From Epiperipatus broadwayi (Eukaryota; Onychophora; Udeonychophora; Euonychophora; Peripatidae): 64,000 nt of DNA. A program made the position numbers and the translations under genes. The notes beneath the pieces are model-generated. The model was not told where the DNA came from. It saw only the letters and a program-made list of their open reading frames with translations, and did not search any database. Numbering within the stretch: position 1 is the first letter of the stretch; every line of letters begins with the position of its first letter. Positions 24,129-36,092 of this stretch are shown here, piece after piece. The stretch is from positions 4,110,501 through 4,174,500 of the forward strand of contig JAQFVV010000072.1 in the NCBI GenBank assembly GCA_028023455.1, written 5' to 3'.

Positions 24129-24282
24129 ATGAAAATCTAGAATGTGTGGAGTAATCCATTTAAATCAACTTAATTAGAAAGCACTTAACCTAGAACTCTT
24201 GACCTGGGGCAGTTGTTCTAGATTAAGTGCTTTCTAATTAAAGTGATTTAAATGGATTACTTCACACATTCAAGATTTCCAT
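24129..24282. repeat. Foldback element (inverted repeat)
   Basis: Arms 24129-24196 and 24215-24282 are inverted copies (for example CACTTAACCTAGAAC against GTTCTAGATTAAGTG) around an 18-base spacer. The outer ends adjoin TA runs, a common MITE insertion site. No coding capacity and no other copy seen in the window. Confidence 0.85.
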
Positions 24283-25700
24283 ATATATATATATGAGAAA
24301 GAGTGGCATAGTGGCAATTATCAAAACTGTCAACATGAACAAGAAAATCAGGTGTTTAAACCTCTAAGACACACATATTATTAATTGAGAATTAGAGAGT
24401 ATATTTGGGCTAGAGATAATCTCTAGTTTAATGAACGATTAGTAAAATTTATTAATATATTTCTATAAAGATATTGGTGTCAAACTTGTGAGTGCAGAAA
24501 ATTTGAATCTTTTCAATTAAATTATAGTAATTTGCTAACTATATATATACTGAACAAATTATAAAAATATGTGTGAGAGATTGTGATCTGGAGCAAGGTT
24601 CAGCACAAACTGCATACTGGGGATCATTTGCCTTTTAAAATTGTACCTCTTTGGTCATATATTTCCGAATAAAATAGACATTTGAAATATATATAGGAAG
24701 TACTGTATATCTAAAAAAATAGTGTATATGTACTTTTAAAAAAATTACAATATGAGCTATATGCTTTATTAACTTGAAAAAAAAGAAATGAATAAGAATG
24801 TTACAAAAAAAAACGTATCAAGTGTGCGAGAGAGGTTGGCCTGACTTATGGCGGTGATGGATGGTTGTGTTAGGATTGAGTTAATGTGAAAGTTACAGTG
24901 AGATAAATATAACTGTTGGAAATATATATATCACAGAGATATCTTTATTGTTGCATTTAGAATTACTAGTGAAGTAAAATTTTAAAACTTTTTTCCAAAT
25001 TGCAAAATATATATAAATTTTGCAGTAAATCAATAAAAATATTTTAAATAAAGATATTTTTTTTAAAAAAAAAATTGTTATCCATTACTATATCATTTTA
25101 AAAATCAATACTTTACCGACTTAAAAAGGAAAATAACTACAGAATAAAACATTTTTGATAAAGTTTATATATATAAATGCACGCATTATGAGACTTGTAG
25201 ACTCTGTAAATATACTGTTTATCAATTTTCATTGATATGAAAATATACTTTTTCATACATATAACATTATGTGCGTATACATGTTTGTGTAGATTAACAC
25301 ACGAATATTAAAAATACAGACAGATGGGCTATAGTATTCACTACATTTGGTTCCAAGCCCCTTCATCATCTAATGTGAATAAAGCTCTCATTTTCTGATA
25401 AGTTTTGATTACAATATACATTGTTTATTGTAAGTGTACAGTACTTTTGAACATGTATATATAATTATCACAGTCACTTTTTGAGAGTATAGTGCACATA
25501 TAAATTAAGATAATTTTTTTTTTTCAAAAACTTATGGATGGCTATCTCATCATCAACATACTATAGCCTCTAAGTTTCGTTCTGGAATCTATACAGTCAT
25601 TCTATTTGCTAGCTTTCTGACATAATACAAGAACATTCTACACCAACCGATGAGTGTTGGTTTAGCACGAAATATGTATATTGGTGATTATTTATCTTTT
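24283..25700. other. Intergenic, no feature seen
   Basis: AT-rich with small TA runs. No gene, repeat arm or RNA signal was recognised. Confidence 0.4.
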
Positions 25701-25704
25701 CAGC

Positions 25705-25800
25705 ATGTGTGTGATCAGGTAGGTCAGCAATATGAGATGGCATGGAGAGTTGAAGTCGTGTGAAAATCTGAGTTTGAATCTCGCATATATTGTATAGCTT
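25705..25800 (+). repeat. Possible tRNA-derived SINE head
   Basis: Contains GAGTTTGAATCTCGC, a good match to an RNA polymerase III B box with flanking T-stem-like pairing. GTAGGTCAGCAATATGAGATGG lies about 50 bases upstream where an A box would be, but it matches poorly. A T-rich stretch follows. No second copy was seen, so this is tentative. Confidence 0.35.
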
Positions 25801-25999
25801 AGTTGTTTTTTTTCCTGCCTTTACTAAACCAATAATTGTTTATTTTATCACTTAAAGTGAAATAAGCCTTATATCATCGTATAACAACCAAACAAATTAT
25901 TATTCCACAATTTTTTTTATAAACAGCTTATATATATATATATAAATTTCTCATTACAATTTAATGTGAATAATGGAACTGCATTTGTTTAATAATATC

Positions 26000-27640
26000 T
26001 AAAAATTTTGCTTTGATGATTTCTGATACTGCAATATGAAGACCTGGCTCCACATTTATTTCGATATTTGGTTAAGAAATTATGGTGTCCAATTTTTACA
26101 TTTTCATCAAATGGGTTTAATATCTATAGAAATTCTTTGCCAGGAAGATATGTAAATAAGTTGTAAAAATATGTTTCTAAACTTTTTAAATGTGTATATA
26201 TGTAAGACTTTTTCTTTGTTCCATATTTACATTATTTTCTGCAATGAAATCAATCAAGTATGGAAACAGTTCCAAACATCCCTTTTCAAAATTCTTCCTC
26301 AGCAGAACTATTTTCTTCCAAAATGCAGTTATTTTCCCATTCATTGTTAAAATGTTACCTTTTCCTTGAAGAGATGAATTAAACATGTTTATTTTTCCAA
26401 AAATATCAGCTAGTTGGCATACTAGTAACAGCCACTTATTGTCACTGAAATAGTTTGCAAATTTCTTACCTTTAGCTACAACTCTTTTAAGCACTTTTGC
26501 TTGAGATAACCAAGAACATCCATATATTACAGAAAATATCCATGGATACTTCTCATCTCTTGATATAGTACTGTGTGCATTCTACTATTCAAAGATCTCA
26601 TTTTTATAAAATTAACTATATTGATAACATCTTGCAGTATTTTGTGCATATCAGGCTCCATTTTTTTTGCCACAATAGCTTGTCTATGAATAATATAGTG
26701 AACAAATTTCATATGTGGTATTATCTCAGTTACCTTTCCTTTGAATCCTTTACATTAGTTGAAGTGTAGATGCTCTATCAATAGTTATACATAATCAATT
26801 TTCAACATAAAATATTGTTTTTAACAAAGAAATTATTTACTGTTGAGAAGATGTTTTTCCCTGACCGTCTTTCTTTAAGTGCCTCACAAAAAAATACTTA
26901 CTTGTACAATTCATTATTAAAATAATATGTAATAAATACCAATAACGAGACCTATTGGCAACATCTGTGCTTTTGTCCAGTTGAGTAATTTGTTTTAATA
27001 ATTTCTTTTTTAAATTATCAACACTGATTTCTATACATCTACCCATAGATTTGCTGGCAGGCTAACAGAGTTTATCTGCATATTCTTTCCCATGAATTAT
27101 TTCAACCATTTTTACAGTGGCGGTGCAAGTGTTTCTCCAATGGTGTGCGGCTTTTTGTCTTTTCAATTAAGAATGAAACCTCAAAAGATGTTTCCGAATA
27201 TTTATTATTAATTTTATTAAATTTATTTAAATTGCTGGATTGAGAATTACGTCTTTAAACATCATTCAAAACATTGTAAAGGTTTGTGATAATGTTCAGG
27301 ATGTTTAGTTTTTAAGTGTCTTACTAATAATGATGGCTTCATACAACCATTAAATAGTATCTCGATACAATCAACATCATAGGATGAGGTTCATTGTTGA
27401 CTATAGATGAGGTAAATCCCTATATCAAGTAGGCTTCTTGATAATTTCAAACTTGCTAAGCAAGTCTTTTATAAGTTTCAAATCAATGTTCGTAATCACT
27501 TAATCTTATTGGCAACAAGCTTGTATATCTAAAAGTATCAGTCCCATCATTTTCTTATTGTTTTCCTGATGTAGAAGTACGATCGTAATTATCCTCAACA
27601 TGTGGTTTCTTTGCAGGAATTTTTTTTTAACCATTTGTAC
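26000..27640 (-). pseudogene. hAT transposase pseudogene, ZBED-like
   Basis: On the minus strand, pieces in the right order match hAT transposases of the ZBED5/Buster-like type. They are a decayed zinc-finger end (LYEAIIISKTLKN, about 27340-27300), QLDKSTDVANRS (about 26990-26950; the family's LDESTDV motif with E changed to K), KFVHYIIHRQAIVAKKM (about 26710-26660; the HCIIHRE-A region) with IVNFIKMRSLNSRMH, then KVLKRVVA-type sequence and QLADIFGKINMFNSSLQGKG (about 26430-26360). Stops and shifts separate them. The family uses an RNase H-like core. This copy is inactive, and the substitution at the DESTD glutamate is notable. Confidence 0.8.
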
Positions 27641-28099
27641 ACTTTTTGTCCATTAATATCGTAAAATTTTAATATAATTTATTAACTATCGATAATATCA
27701 AATACTTTTTTCAAAGTATAAGCAATTTTGATAATACTAATTCACTATTATTAGTTGATAACATAAAAATAAGCACAAAAAAACGGAACTGCATACTACA
27801 AACATATGAAATAATATATAGAGTTGCATATAAATGTACAACTCATGCATAAAACTATGCCGTTGGTTAATTTCAAATAAGCAATCATGGAACCATATCC
27901 AGTTCACATATTTTCACCAGGATACTTGGACAGGGTATGGAGACAAGGAGAATTGGAAAACTTTCATCTGATCAGCTTCTACGTGATTTGAATGAATTTT
28001 TGTAGGGGTTAGTATGATTTCAAACAAATATTTCTGTTTAAAATCATGTTACAATCAAGTGACAGAAACTACAATCTAAACTTATCTAAAATTAAGATG

Positions 28100-28166
28100 C
28101 ATGCATTTCTGGCACACCCCATCACATACCTCCTGGAGTATGCATACCCCAATTTGGAGATCACTG
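28100..28166 (-). mobile_element. Likely 5' terminal inverted repeat of the hAT element
   Basis: Read on the minus strand from 28166 the sequence begins CAGTGATCTCCAAATTGGGG and continues with a GGAGTATGC/GCATACTCC palindrome. That is the usual start of hAT elements of this type, with CAGTG followed by a GC-rich hairpin. It lies upstream of the transposase pseudogene in the same orientation, so it is probably the same element. The matching 3' end was not found near 26000. Confidence 0.6.
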
Positions 28167-28174
28167 TTCCAGAC

Positions 28175-29099
28175 AAGAGAATGCATTATTCTCTTTTGAA
28201 ATAGATTTTAAAAAATATTAGATTTCAATTGGTAAATATGATTTAGAAAATGTTTTGTTTGAGAAGAATTTTAACAGCATCAGCAATCTATCAAATTATA
28301 TAACTAGATTACCTGATTTTATTTTCAACAAAATTCTCATTTAAAAAAAAAAGAATTTCAAACTAGAAGGCGTTTCTAATCCATTTTTAAACTTTTTCAA
28401 TTAAATTTAGAAAAATATCAATGAAATAAAGATAAAATTAAAGATGATGATGATGATGATGCTAAATTTATATTAAAAATGTTCACTTTACACTGTGGCA
28501 AGAAACAAAATATAGATACAGAGGTACCATTCCAAATATTCAGAGTTCAGATCTCCGCAATTAATCAAATTTTTGAAAAATATTAAAAGAATATGTTTAA
28601 TCCTTTATATGAATTATCAATTTGAATGAATATTATTTGTTTTTCCATTAAAAAAAGATTTCATGATTTAAATAAAATGGGAACTTATGGGCTAAGGCAT
28701 ACTGCATTTGCTACTTACATTTATATAAACAAATTTTCTGACTGACAAAAGTTAATTGGGTAACATAATACTTCAATTAAATGATAAAATTTGATTATCA
28801 ATGATAATTTGCTATTATGTATCAATTTTTTTCCCTTCAACTACTCTAGCACCTCACTTTTACAGCTATATCATAACTGTGTTCTTTAAAAATTGTAATT
28901 ATAGCATGCATTTGGCAATTTAAAATCTGAGGTTTTATTTCTTCAATTTGGCACTCATACCACTGGACTAAAATATTCAAGATACATATATAATCAAAAT
29001 TACCTAAAATTCACAACTCAACCAGACTATCCAAGAAAATAAATTCTAAAACACAACCAATGGTTTCATTGCTACAAGCAGAGTTTTCAAATGTAAAGA
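28175..29099. other. Intergenic with a short GAT repeat
   Basis: AT-rich. A (GAT)6 tract near 28444-28462 resembles the tails of the RTE-like copies, but no element sequence precedes it in either direction, so I leave it as a microsatellite. Confidence 0.4.
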
Positions 29100-29860
29100 A
29101 CTACAAACAACAACATATTTAAACTCAACATTAACCACAATTCCATTTATTTCCCATACACCCTTAATATTAAAAGAACTTTTAAATAAGTTAATTGCTT
29201 CAGAATCGTAAATTTTTAATAATAAAGATTCGTATATATATATTATGGGAGTCTTTCATTGAGAGCTGATTGAAAAAACATATATATATATGAATGTTTA
29301 ATAATTTTAAAAAACTTGTAAATAAATTATGACTTGTCAAATATGTAACACTTGTAATATAAACCTGTTATTTGAACAATTAAGTCTGAAAACATTACTA
29401 TGATAATTCACAAGTCAGCTTCCCCCAAAAATCATTTAACCCACTGCATAAACTTCACTGTGACACTGTGTTCGGCATTACAATGGGGCTGTGATTGCTA
29501 TCTTTTCTACATTCTTTTAAGCCTGTCTATAATCTTATATTATGGTTTGCAGTGGTTTCCCTTTTCCCCATTGCTACAATTTTAAAGTATTAACTTTAAA
29601 AAAAACCTGAAGATGTCAGTATTATATGAACCTTTTTGCACGATTGACAGTACCCCATTGATATGATAACACTATGAAAGAAGTGGCTAATTTCTGGGTA
29701 TTTTGGATTATTTTAGCTAGAGGCCAAATAAGTGAATTTTATATATATGTAAAGAAAACATGTAATTAGTTTACAAATTAATGATTATGATGCAATCTTT
29801 TTGTAAAAGATTTATTTTTAAACCAAATTCTATGTCACTAATAGGGTCTATTCAAAAATT
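29100..29860 (+). repeat. Dispersed repeat, copy 2 of a pair
   Basis: Matches 3240-3660 in several collinear blocks (see that entry) and has a further block near 29165 that matches 4200-4260. The open frame at 29400-29585 lies inside it and is probably spurious. Confidence 0.5.
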
Positions 29861-30116
29861 GATAGGCGGAGCTTTTTATTCAAGATGTTAAAAAACTTGT
29901 AAATAATGCCTATATTCTTTTGTGCCAATGCCTATGTATATATCAGATGTAGACAGGTATTTAGAGAAAAAAGTGGTCATATTTATTTAAATGATTCTAT
30001 GGAAATATGACTTGTGAATTATTATAGTAAATGTTTTCAGACTTAGTCATTCATGTATGAATATGTAGATTGATCACAGTATTTTCAATCAAACAATTCT
30101 GTAGAATTATAAAATT

Positions 30117-30809
30117 CATTATCTGGGAATGAAAGATAAATGTTAAAAAGACTAAAGTAATGTTTAATTGATTTTCTCAAAAGATGAAAATAAAGATTGA
30201 TTATGATGAGTTAGAAGAAGTTAACAACTAAAATACCTGACAGATTATTACTACCATTGGAAACATAATGGATGAAATTAATCATACTTGGTTGGAGTAC
30301 TTTTGGTAGAAATAACTTAATATTAAAAATAAATATGCCTATGTGTTTGAAAAGAAAGATTTTTAATACATGTGTTTTACCAGTCCTTACTTATGGATCT
30401 AAGACTTGAACATTTAATAAAAGAGCAATACAGAGATTCCAAATCAATCAAAGGAGTATGGAGAGATGCATGTTAAGAGTAACAAGAAGAGATCAAAAAT
30501 GCAATAAATAATTAAAAGAACAAACAGATGTTACTGACATTGTGGAAAAATTTAAGACAGAAGTGGAGTTGGGCTGGACATATTGCTAGAAGAGATGATA
30601 ATAGATGGACAATTGAAATCTTAAACTATATTCCAAGAGATTGTAAAAGACCCAGAAAGAGACCACATGTCAGATGGATAGATGAAATAAGAAAGTGTGC
30701 AGTGGTAATATGGAGAAGAGAGGCTAGAAATCAAAGATGGATTGAACTTGGAGAGTATCTTCATCCTGCAATGGATTAATAATATTTGACAATGATGATG
30801 ATGATGACT
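30117..30809 (+). mobile_element. 5'-truncated RTE-like retrotransposon (family copy 2)
   Basis: Collinear with 48320-49033 of the long copy, from the end of the reverse transcriptase to the tail. The frame at 30528-30779 keeps WSWAGHIARRDDNRWTIEIL, then RPRKRPHVRW and the final WIELGEYLHPAMD, the W-x-GH-x-AR and RP-x-RW blocks that end ORF2 in this lineage. The tail is GATGATGATGATGA. The upstream part has stops. It is 5'-truncated and inactive. Confidence 0.85.
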
Positions 30810-32240
30810 TTCACCCCATATGTATGTATATTAGACATATACAGTCATCATTCACACAAATTATACACTGAAAATATCTCGTTTAAAATAATTATATCCA
30901 AAGCACTGGAATGCCTTAGACTCATCTTATTTTGGAAGCCATTCATCCTAATTATATTAACTTAGCTAAGATTACCCATGATCAATGAAAAATTCTGATC
31001 TCACTACATCAAGCATAAGAAAGTGTTTGAAAAAGATTTTCAAATGGTGATGAACTGCTATGATAATTATTCTATGGCACTGAATCTCCAAAGGATCTTT
31101 AGATAAATATTCAAATGTACCTGGTTGTATGAGAATAACTACCAAGTTTTAACTTAGTAGATGAAGCCTGGCATGTCTCATTTTATATACCAGCAGATGA
31201 TAGGTAAAAAAATATTCCTATTTGTATTCACGGAAAGTCCAGAAATCTATGTATTTGACACATGATCAAGTAGTAATATTTGATCACCATTGATATATAT
31301 ATATATTATCGTGAAAACTACAGGCCACAATTATTACTGAAATAAAACTAGTATCAATTTCATTTAAACCATTGCAAAATATGTATCTTTTTGAACTTCT
31401 GAGTTAGATTTTAATGTACAATAGAGAAGATGATTAAAGACATTGTTTTTCCCTCTAGATAAAAATTATAATTCTGTATCCTGAATATATACTTTGATAT
31501 GTACCGCATAACACAGATATTTACTGACCAATATTGAATGATTAGCTGGATTGGTTATGCCTAATTATCTGAAAAAAATATGACAGAAACTTTAAAAAAA
31601 AAGTTATAGGAATTTGAAAAAATATTTTAAATTCTGCTAAGCCTTGCTTTGAACCCAGCTTAAAGACTTGCTAAATGGATGTGCTGTCATAAAACCCTGC
31701 CAACATTAGTTTATTCTTATCATTGTTTATGAAAGATACTTTACAATTAATCACATTCAATAACCACTACTTAGTAGGTAATAAAGGAATTTGTTGAATC
31801 TTGTAAATAATTATAAGTGTCAATTAGATAATAAATAATTAACAAAATAAAGAATTCACAATCAATATTTTTTAATAAAGCAAACATGCAAGCAAAGAAT
31901 TATTATATTAATAATAATTTAATGAAATTAGAGCTGCTCAGAAAGTAAAAGCAAATTTATCAATATACCCAATGGAGTATAAAATTTTAGTGCTTTTATA
32001 GCAACTATATATGTTTAAGAATGGGGTGAAACATGGTAGACCTATCATATATTTTAAACGCATGCGCAAACTGATTATCATTATTGTCAAATATATGCAA
32101 CCGGACCCTTTCGGATTATATTTCATAGATTCGAACAAATGGATCAAATAGTTACATGGTAGAAAGAGGAAACATATAAAAAATATAAATAGTCAAAATA
32201 AGTCATAGATCACATGACCCTATTCTCTTAAGCTTGTAAG
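30810..32240. other. Intergenic, no feature seen
   Basis: AT-rich with a TA run near 31295. A block near 32190-32235 (CACATGACC, AAGCTTGTAAG) belongs to the edge of the foldback family at 32241. Confidence 0.4.
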
Positions 32241-32527
32241 TTATAAACAATGAGGATTGCCAATTCCTCAACAAGCTTTGTGATAAAGGCTTAGCTAATG
32301 AAAGCATTTAAAATAACTCTGTCAGGACCCCCCCCCAAACCTCTGACCATGGTTTCATGCTCTGGCACTCCTCAGAGAGGTGCTAGGGCTGATTCAGATA
32401 GCCAGAGTACAAAACCATGGTCAGAGGTTTGGAGGGGGGGGGTCCTGACAGATATTTTTAAATGCTTTCTCTATCTAAGCATTTATCACAAAGCTTGTTG
32501 AGGAATTGACAATCCTCATTGTTTATA
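32241..32527. repeat. Foldback (MITE-like) element, copy 1
   Basis: Inverted repeat with arms running from TATAAACAATGAGGATTG to CAATCCTCATTGTTTATA. Each arm holds the family words CAACAAGCTTTGTGATAAA and GAAAGCATTTAAA, then a C-run/G-run pair and ACCATGG on both sides of a GC-richer centre (about 32360-32400). The same design recurs at 59662-59895 and 61071-61290. The open frame 32298-32501 inside is an artefact of the palindrome. Confidence 0.85.
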
Positions 32528-32704
32528 TAAAAAATATCCCTATATTTGTTGTTTTAAAGGCACTAATTAAATAATAATAATTTCTAAATAAAAATATTTA
32601 TTTGTTACTAAAAAAACCCCATGATAAGTCTGTCACTGAAATGTAATAAATTAAAGATAATCCTAATGCAGCAGTATATGCATAAAAAAATATCTATGGC
32701 TTTA

Positions 32705-32815
32705 TTCTCAAGAGTTCATAAGAGTTCGAACGCCAGACCTGCGAGTGCCAGAATCGATCCTGGGAACCTCAAATTGGATCCTTTACCACTTACACCTAAC
32801 CATGTAGAGAAAATA
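32705..32815 (-). repeat. tRNA-derived SINE-like sequence
   Basis: On the minus strand there is an A-box-like stretch (TGGTTAGGTGTAAGTGGTAAA) followed about 30 bases later by GGATCGATTCTGG, close to the polymerase III B box. An anticodon-like stem (GATCC...GGTTC) lies between them. Higher GC than the flanks. It ends just before the LTR element inserted at 32836. No second copy was seen. It could be a SINE head or an old tRNA pseudogene. Confidence 0.5.
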
Positions 32816-32835
32816 TTAAAATCATTGAATATGAT

Positions 32836-33476
32836 TGTAGTGTTTGTAAAAATGGCAGACATGTTTGTGCACTCCAGAAAAACTAGAATTTGTTCAAGTG
32901 GTTGTTGTAGATCGCGTGCTGATAACGGAGGAAGTTAAGTAACATAATGATGGACGATAATTCCAAGAGATATTTGCTTATTGCAAATATTTCTGGATAA
33001 AAGACGTTACCTGATTGGACAAGGATTAATTGCTACAGTTATCAGCCAGCAATAAAAGACAGTGTAACAATTACGCAGAGTAAGGCAGTTATTAGCAGCC
33101 ATATTGGGAGAACATCGGGCAGTGTAATATAGAGCGCAGTAGTGAGCAGTCACGCAGTAGCAAGTTGCAGACCATTCATTTGGAGAGCATCCGCTTGCAG
33201 ACCATTCATTGGAGAGCAGTCAGTGCACACCATTCATTGGAGAGCATCCATGGCTGAGCTTCATTGCAGACCAATTTGTTGGAGAGCTTCATTGCAGACC
33301 AATTCGTTGAAGAGCTTCGTTGCAGACCAATTCGTTTGGAGAGCTTCGTGGCAGACCAATTCGTTGGAGAGCTTCGTTGGAAAAGAACAGTGTGGGAATT
33401 GTATAACGTTATTTGCTGACCACACAGTATGACTTGCAGTTATAACCTTGGCACAGTCGTAAGTGCGGATATTACA
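32836..33476 (+). repeat. 5' LTR of the TRIM element, with expanded tandem repeat
   Basis: Contains about seven copies (33163-33382) of a unit of about 28 bases built on TTGCAGACCAATTCGTTGG and AGAGCTTCG. The 3' LTR has about three copies, which accounts for the 114-base length difference. The open frame at 33142-33432 is produced by this repeat and is not a gene. Confidence 0.9.
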
Positions 33477-33699
33477 ATGGCACAGTCACATTTGGAACCT
33501 GGGAGTAGCGAATACGTTGAACTACAAGTTTAGCCGTAGATGGAGAAACCGGGTGAAAATGCCAATCCCAATAAGTCTACGTGATATAACAATGCTGTAA
33601 GTTTGGAAATAACAGGAAATATGTTTTGTCCAAGTAGAAATAGAAAAAGAAAACATCAAGGAATTGTAACAAGGGTTTTTCTGGAGTGGAGGGAGGTGT
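33477..33699 (+). other. Internal domain of the TRIM element
   Basis: 223 bases with no open frame. A primer-binding-site candidate (TGGCACAGTCAC) starts one base after the 5' LTR, and TGGAACCTGGGAG lies about 20 bases in; I cannot assign a tRNA to either. The polypurine tract is at about 33681-33696. Confidence 0.7.
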
Positions 33700-34226
33700 T
33701 GTAGTGTTTGTAAAAATGGCAGACATGTTTGTGCACTCCAGAAAAACTAGAATTTGTTCGAGTGGTTGTTGTAGATCGCGCGCTGATAACGGAGGAAGTT
33801 AGGTAACATAATGGCGGACGATAATTCCAAGAGATATTTGCTTATTGCAAATATTTCTGGATAAAAGGCGTTACCTGATTGGACAAGGATTAATTGCTAC
33901 AGTTATCAGCAAGCAATAAAAGACGGTGTAACAACTATGCAGAGTAAGGCAGTTATTAGCAGCCATATTGGGAGAACATCGGGCAGTGTAATATAGAGCG
34001 CAGTAGAGAGCAGTCACGCAGTAGCAAGTTGCAGACCATTCGTTTGGAGAGCAGTCGGTGCAGACCATTCGTTGGAGAGCATCCGTGGTTGAGCTTCGTT
34101 GCAGACCAATTCGTTGGAGAACTTCGTTGGAAAAGAACGGTGTGGGAATTATATAACGTTATTTGCTGACCGCACAGTATGACTTGCAGTTATAACCTTG
34201 GCACAGTCGTAAGTGCGGATATTACA
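33700..34226 (+). repeat. 3' LTR of the TRIM element
   Basis: 527 bases, highly similar to the 5' LTR apart from the tandem-repeat number. It keeps more CpG dinucleotides than the 5' LTR. Confidence 0.9.
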
Positions 34227-34231
34227 ATGAT

Positions 34232-34889
34232 TTTAATATATTTTTACACCTTATCAAAAACAATCATTATATTCAAAATATTTTTTAAAAAAAAATATAT
34301 AACGGGCAAAACTGACGAGAATGCCAAACTCTGAAAACGCATCAAGTTTATATTCAGTGTTTTTGGTATATCCTCAGTGTATAGAATAGCACTTTTAATT
34401 TATTAAATGAAATTTGTGAGTGAATCCTGCTTTAAAATAAATTGAAAGAAAAAACAACAAAACAAAGATTAAATTCAGTATTTAACTTTACTTGATTGTG
34501 AACAAAAAATTACATGAATGGCAAAAAAATTTGATAAGTTTGCACCCATGTCGTACACGATTTTACAAATTGTGATTTTTATACGTGCTCACGATCTAAA
34601 AGCAATCAGATGTCAGATACTTCATAATCGTCATTTTTCTATTAACGTTTTGAGGATAAATGTTCAGGGTAAAATTGTGAACTTTTTTCTTTTAAATTTC
34701 ATGCGGAATTGAGAATCAATACCACATAAACAAATATGATTACATAAGAATTGAACGTTTACATAAATAAATTTCTCTGTACAAATTATTATTTGCGCTT
34801 TTGTTTGCTAAATTGTGATATTTCTTTTGAGAATGTTTTGCCTATAACTGCAAAATAATTGCTTTATATTTTGGATTCAATTGACTGTC
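34232..34889. other. Intergenic, no feature seen
   Basis: AT-rich. The open frame at 34518-34712 has no recognisable domain. Confidence 0.4.
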
Positions 34890-34892
34890 ACT

Positions 34893-35010
34893 ATGTATAA
34901 CAGCACACGATCACCATTTCATGTGCTTACACATGCTGTTAATAAAGAGTACCAAACTCTCCATAAAGTAATGCACTATTATATGGAGAGGTTGGTACTC
35001 TTATAATGTA
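34893..35010. repeat. Short member of the GATCACCAT repeat family
   Basis: Carries the family opening (CGATCACCATTTCATGTGCTTA...GCTGTTA) and then a small foldback, AAGAGTACCAAACTCTCCATA against TATGGAGAGGTTGGTACTCTT. The full family is described at 41760 and 39275. Confidence 0.65.
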
Positions 35011-36092
35011 TAACAGATATAGATAAGCATAGTTGATATGATTTTTAACTAATTCATAGAAAAATTACTATCTTTGGATATAAGATGGCTGATCTTAAAA
35101 AAAAGAATCCGAATAGTAGTGTTTAACCTGTACAAACTCCTTACGTTTAATTTCGGTTATTGTTTATAAGTATTTTATAACAAAACAATAATTTAAAAAG
35201 GAGCCTCACAATTATCAGATTTGTTATGATTTGAAAAAGAGCCATCTTTGTGATACCCGCGTCTTATTGAATTTCTGTGGCAGTTTTCTTATAAATCTAA
35301 TATTCTTTTTTTTTTCATTATTATGCTTTTATAAAAAACAATAAATATTTTTTTATTCCACTGATCTTAAAAGCTTTCAACATATATACGTACACATGTG
35401 TAACCTTATTTGGCAATACTCAATTTCAAGAGTGTAAATTATTTTTTTATTACATCAGTATTTCAGAATTTTCTAAATGTTTGTCTTCTAAACATCTGTA
35501 TTCAATTTACATTAAAACAATTATGCTTCAACAATTTCATTTAAGATTTTTTTCCCTTTTTTTTTTTTAAAAAAAAAAAAAAGCAATAACATATAAAGCA
35601 TCAATAATTTTCAAAATGCTTTTGATTATTTAATATTTAAGAAATATTAATTCTAGATTATTACGAGTGGAGTAAAAAGAATACAATATTTGAATAATCT
35701 ACTGTGGTTTGTTGAAAATCATGTTTTTAATCTTCAGAATTTTTTTTCTTGGTATGTTGTAGTCATTAGTGCATTTGATTGACAACCTATAACTAACTCA
35801 GATATTCATCTAGTATTGGTCAGTAATTGGATATCTAGTTATTAATAGCTAGATAATAAAGATCTCAGATTAATCTTGGTCAGTCTGGTGAATGTCACTT
35901 TGATTATGGTAAACTAAAAATATGACCATAATATGAATTGGCAATTACCAATGACAGGGAGTGCCATAATCCTAAGGATGCTGAGTCCACATCTTATCAT
36001 TACTTTCAACTTATCCTTAATAAGTTATTATAATATTTGTTGTCCAAGAATTGTTTACTAATTTAATCATATAGCTAATCATTCATGAAGTT
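35011..36092. other. Intergenic, no feature seen
   Basis: AT-rich with long T and A runs (about 35562-35583). A small palindrome, TCTAGTTATTAATAGCTAGA, lies near 35836. No gene was recognised. Confidence 0.4.

Larger units (their letters stand above)
32836..34226 (+). mobile_element. Small LTR retrotransposon of TRIM type
   Basis: Two direct repeats, 32836-33476 (641 bp) and 33700-34226 (527 bp), both start TGTAGTG and end GATATTACA. They therefore have TG...CA ends, and they flank only 223 bases. The whole is bounded by a perfect 5-bp target duplication, ATGAT at 32831-32835 and at 34227-34231. A purine-rich tract (GGAGTGGAGGGAGG) sits just before the second LTR, as expected of a polypurine tract. 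There is no coding sequence, so it must have used enzymes from another element. Strand is set by the polypurine tract. Confidence 0.92.

Noticed and set aside
28444-28462. (GAT)6 tract as the tail of another RTE copy
   Set aside because: No RTE sequence precedes it on either strand.
32298-32501. 67-codon open frame
   Set aside because: It is inside the palindromic foldback element and follows its symmetry, not coding constraint.
33142-33432. 96-codon open frame
   Set aside because: It lies entirely in the 5' LTR and is created by the 28-base tandem repeat; the 3' LTR does not keep it.
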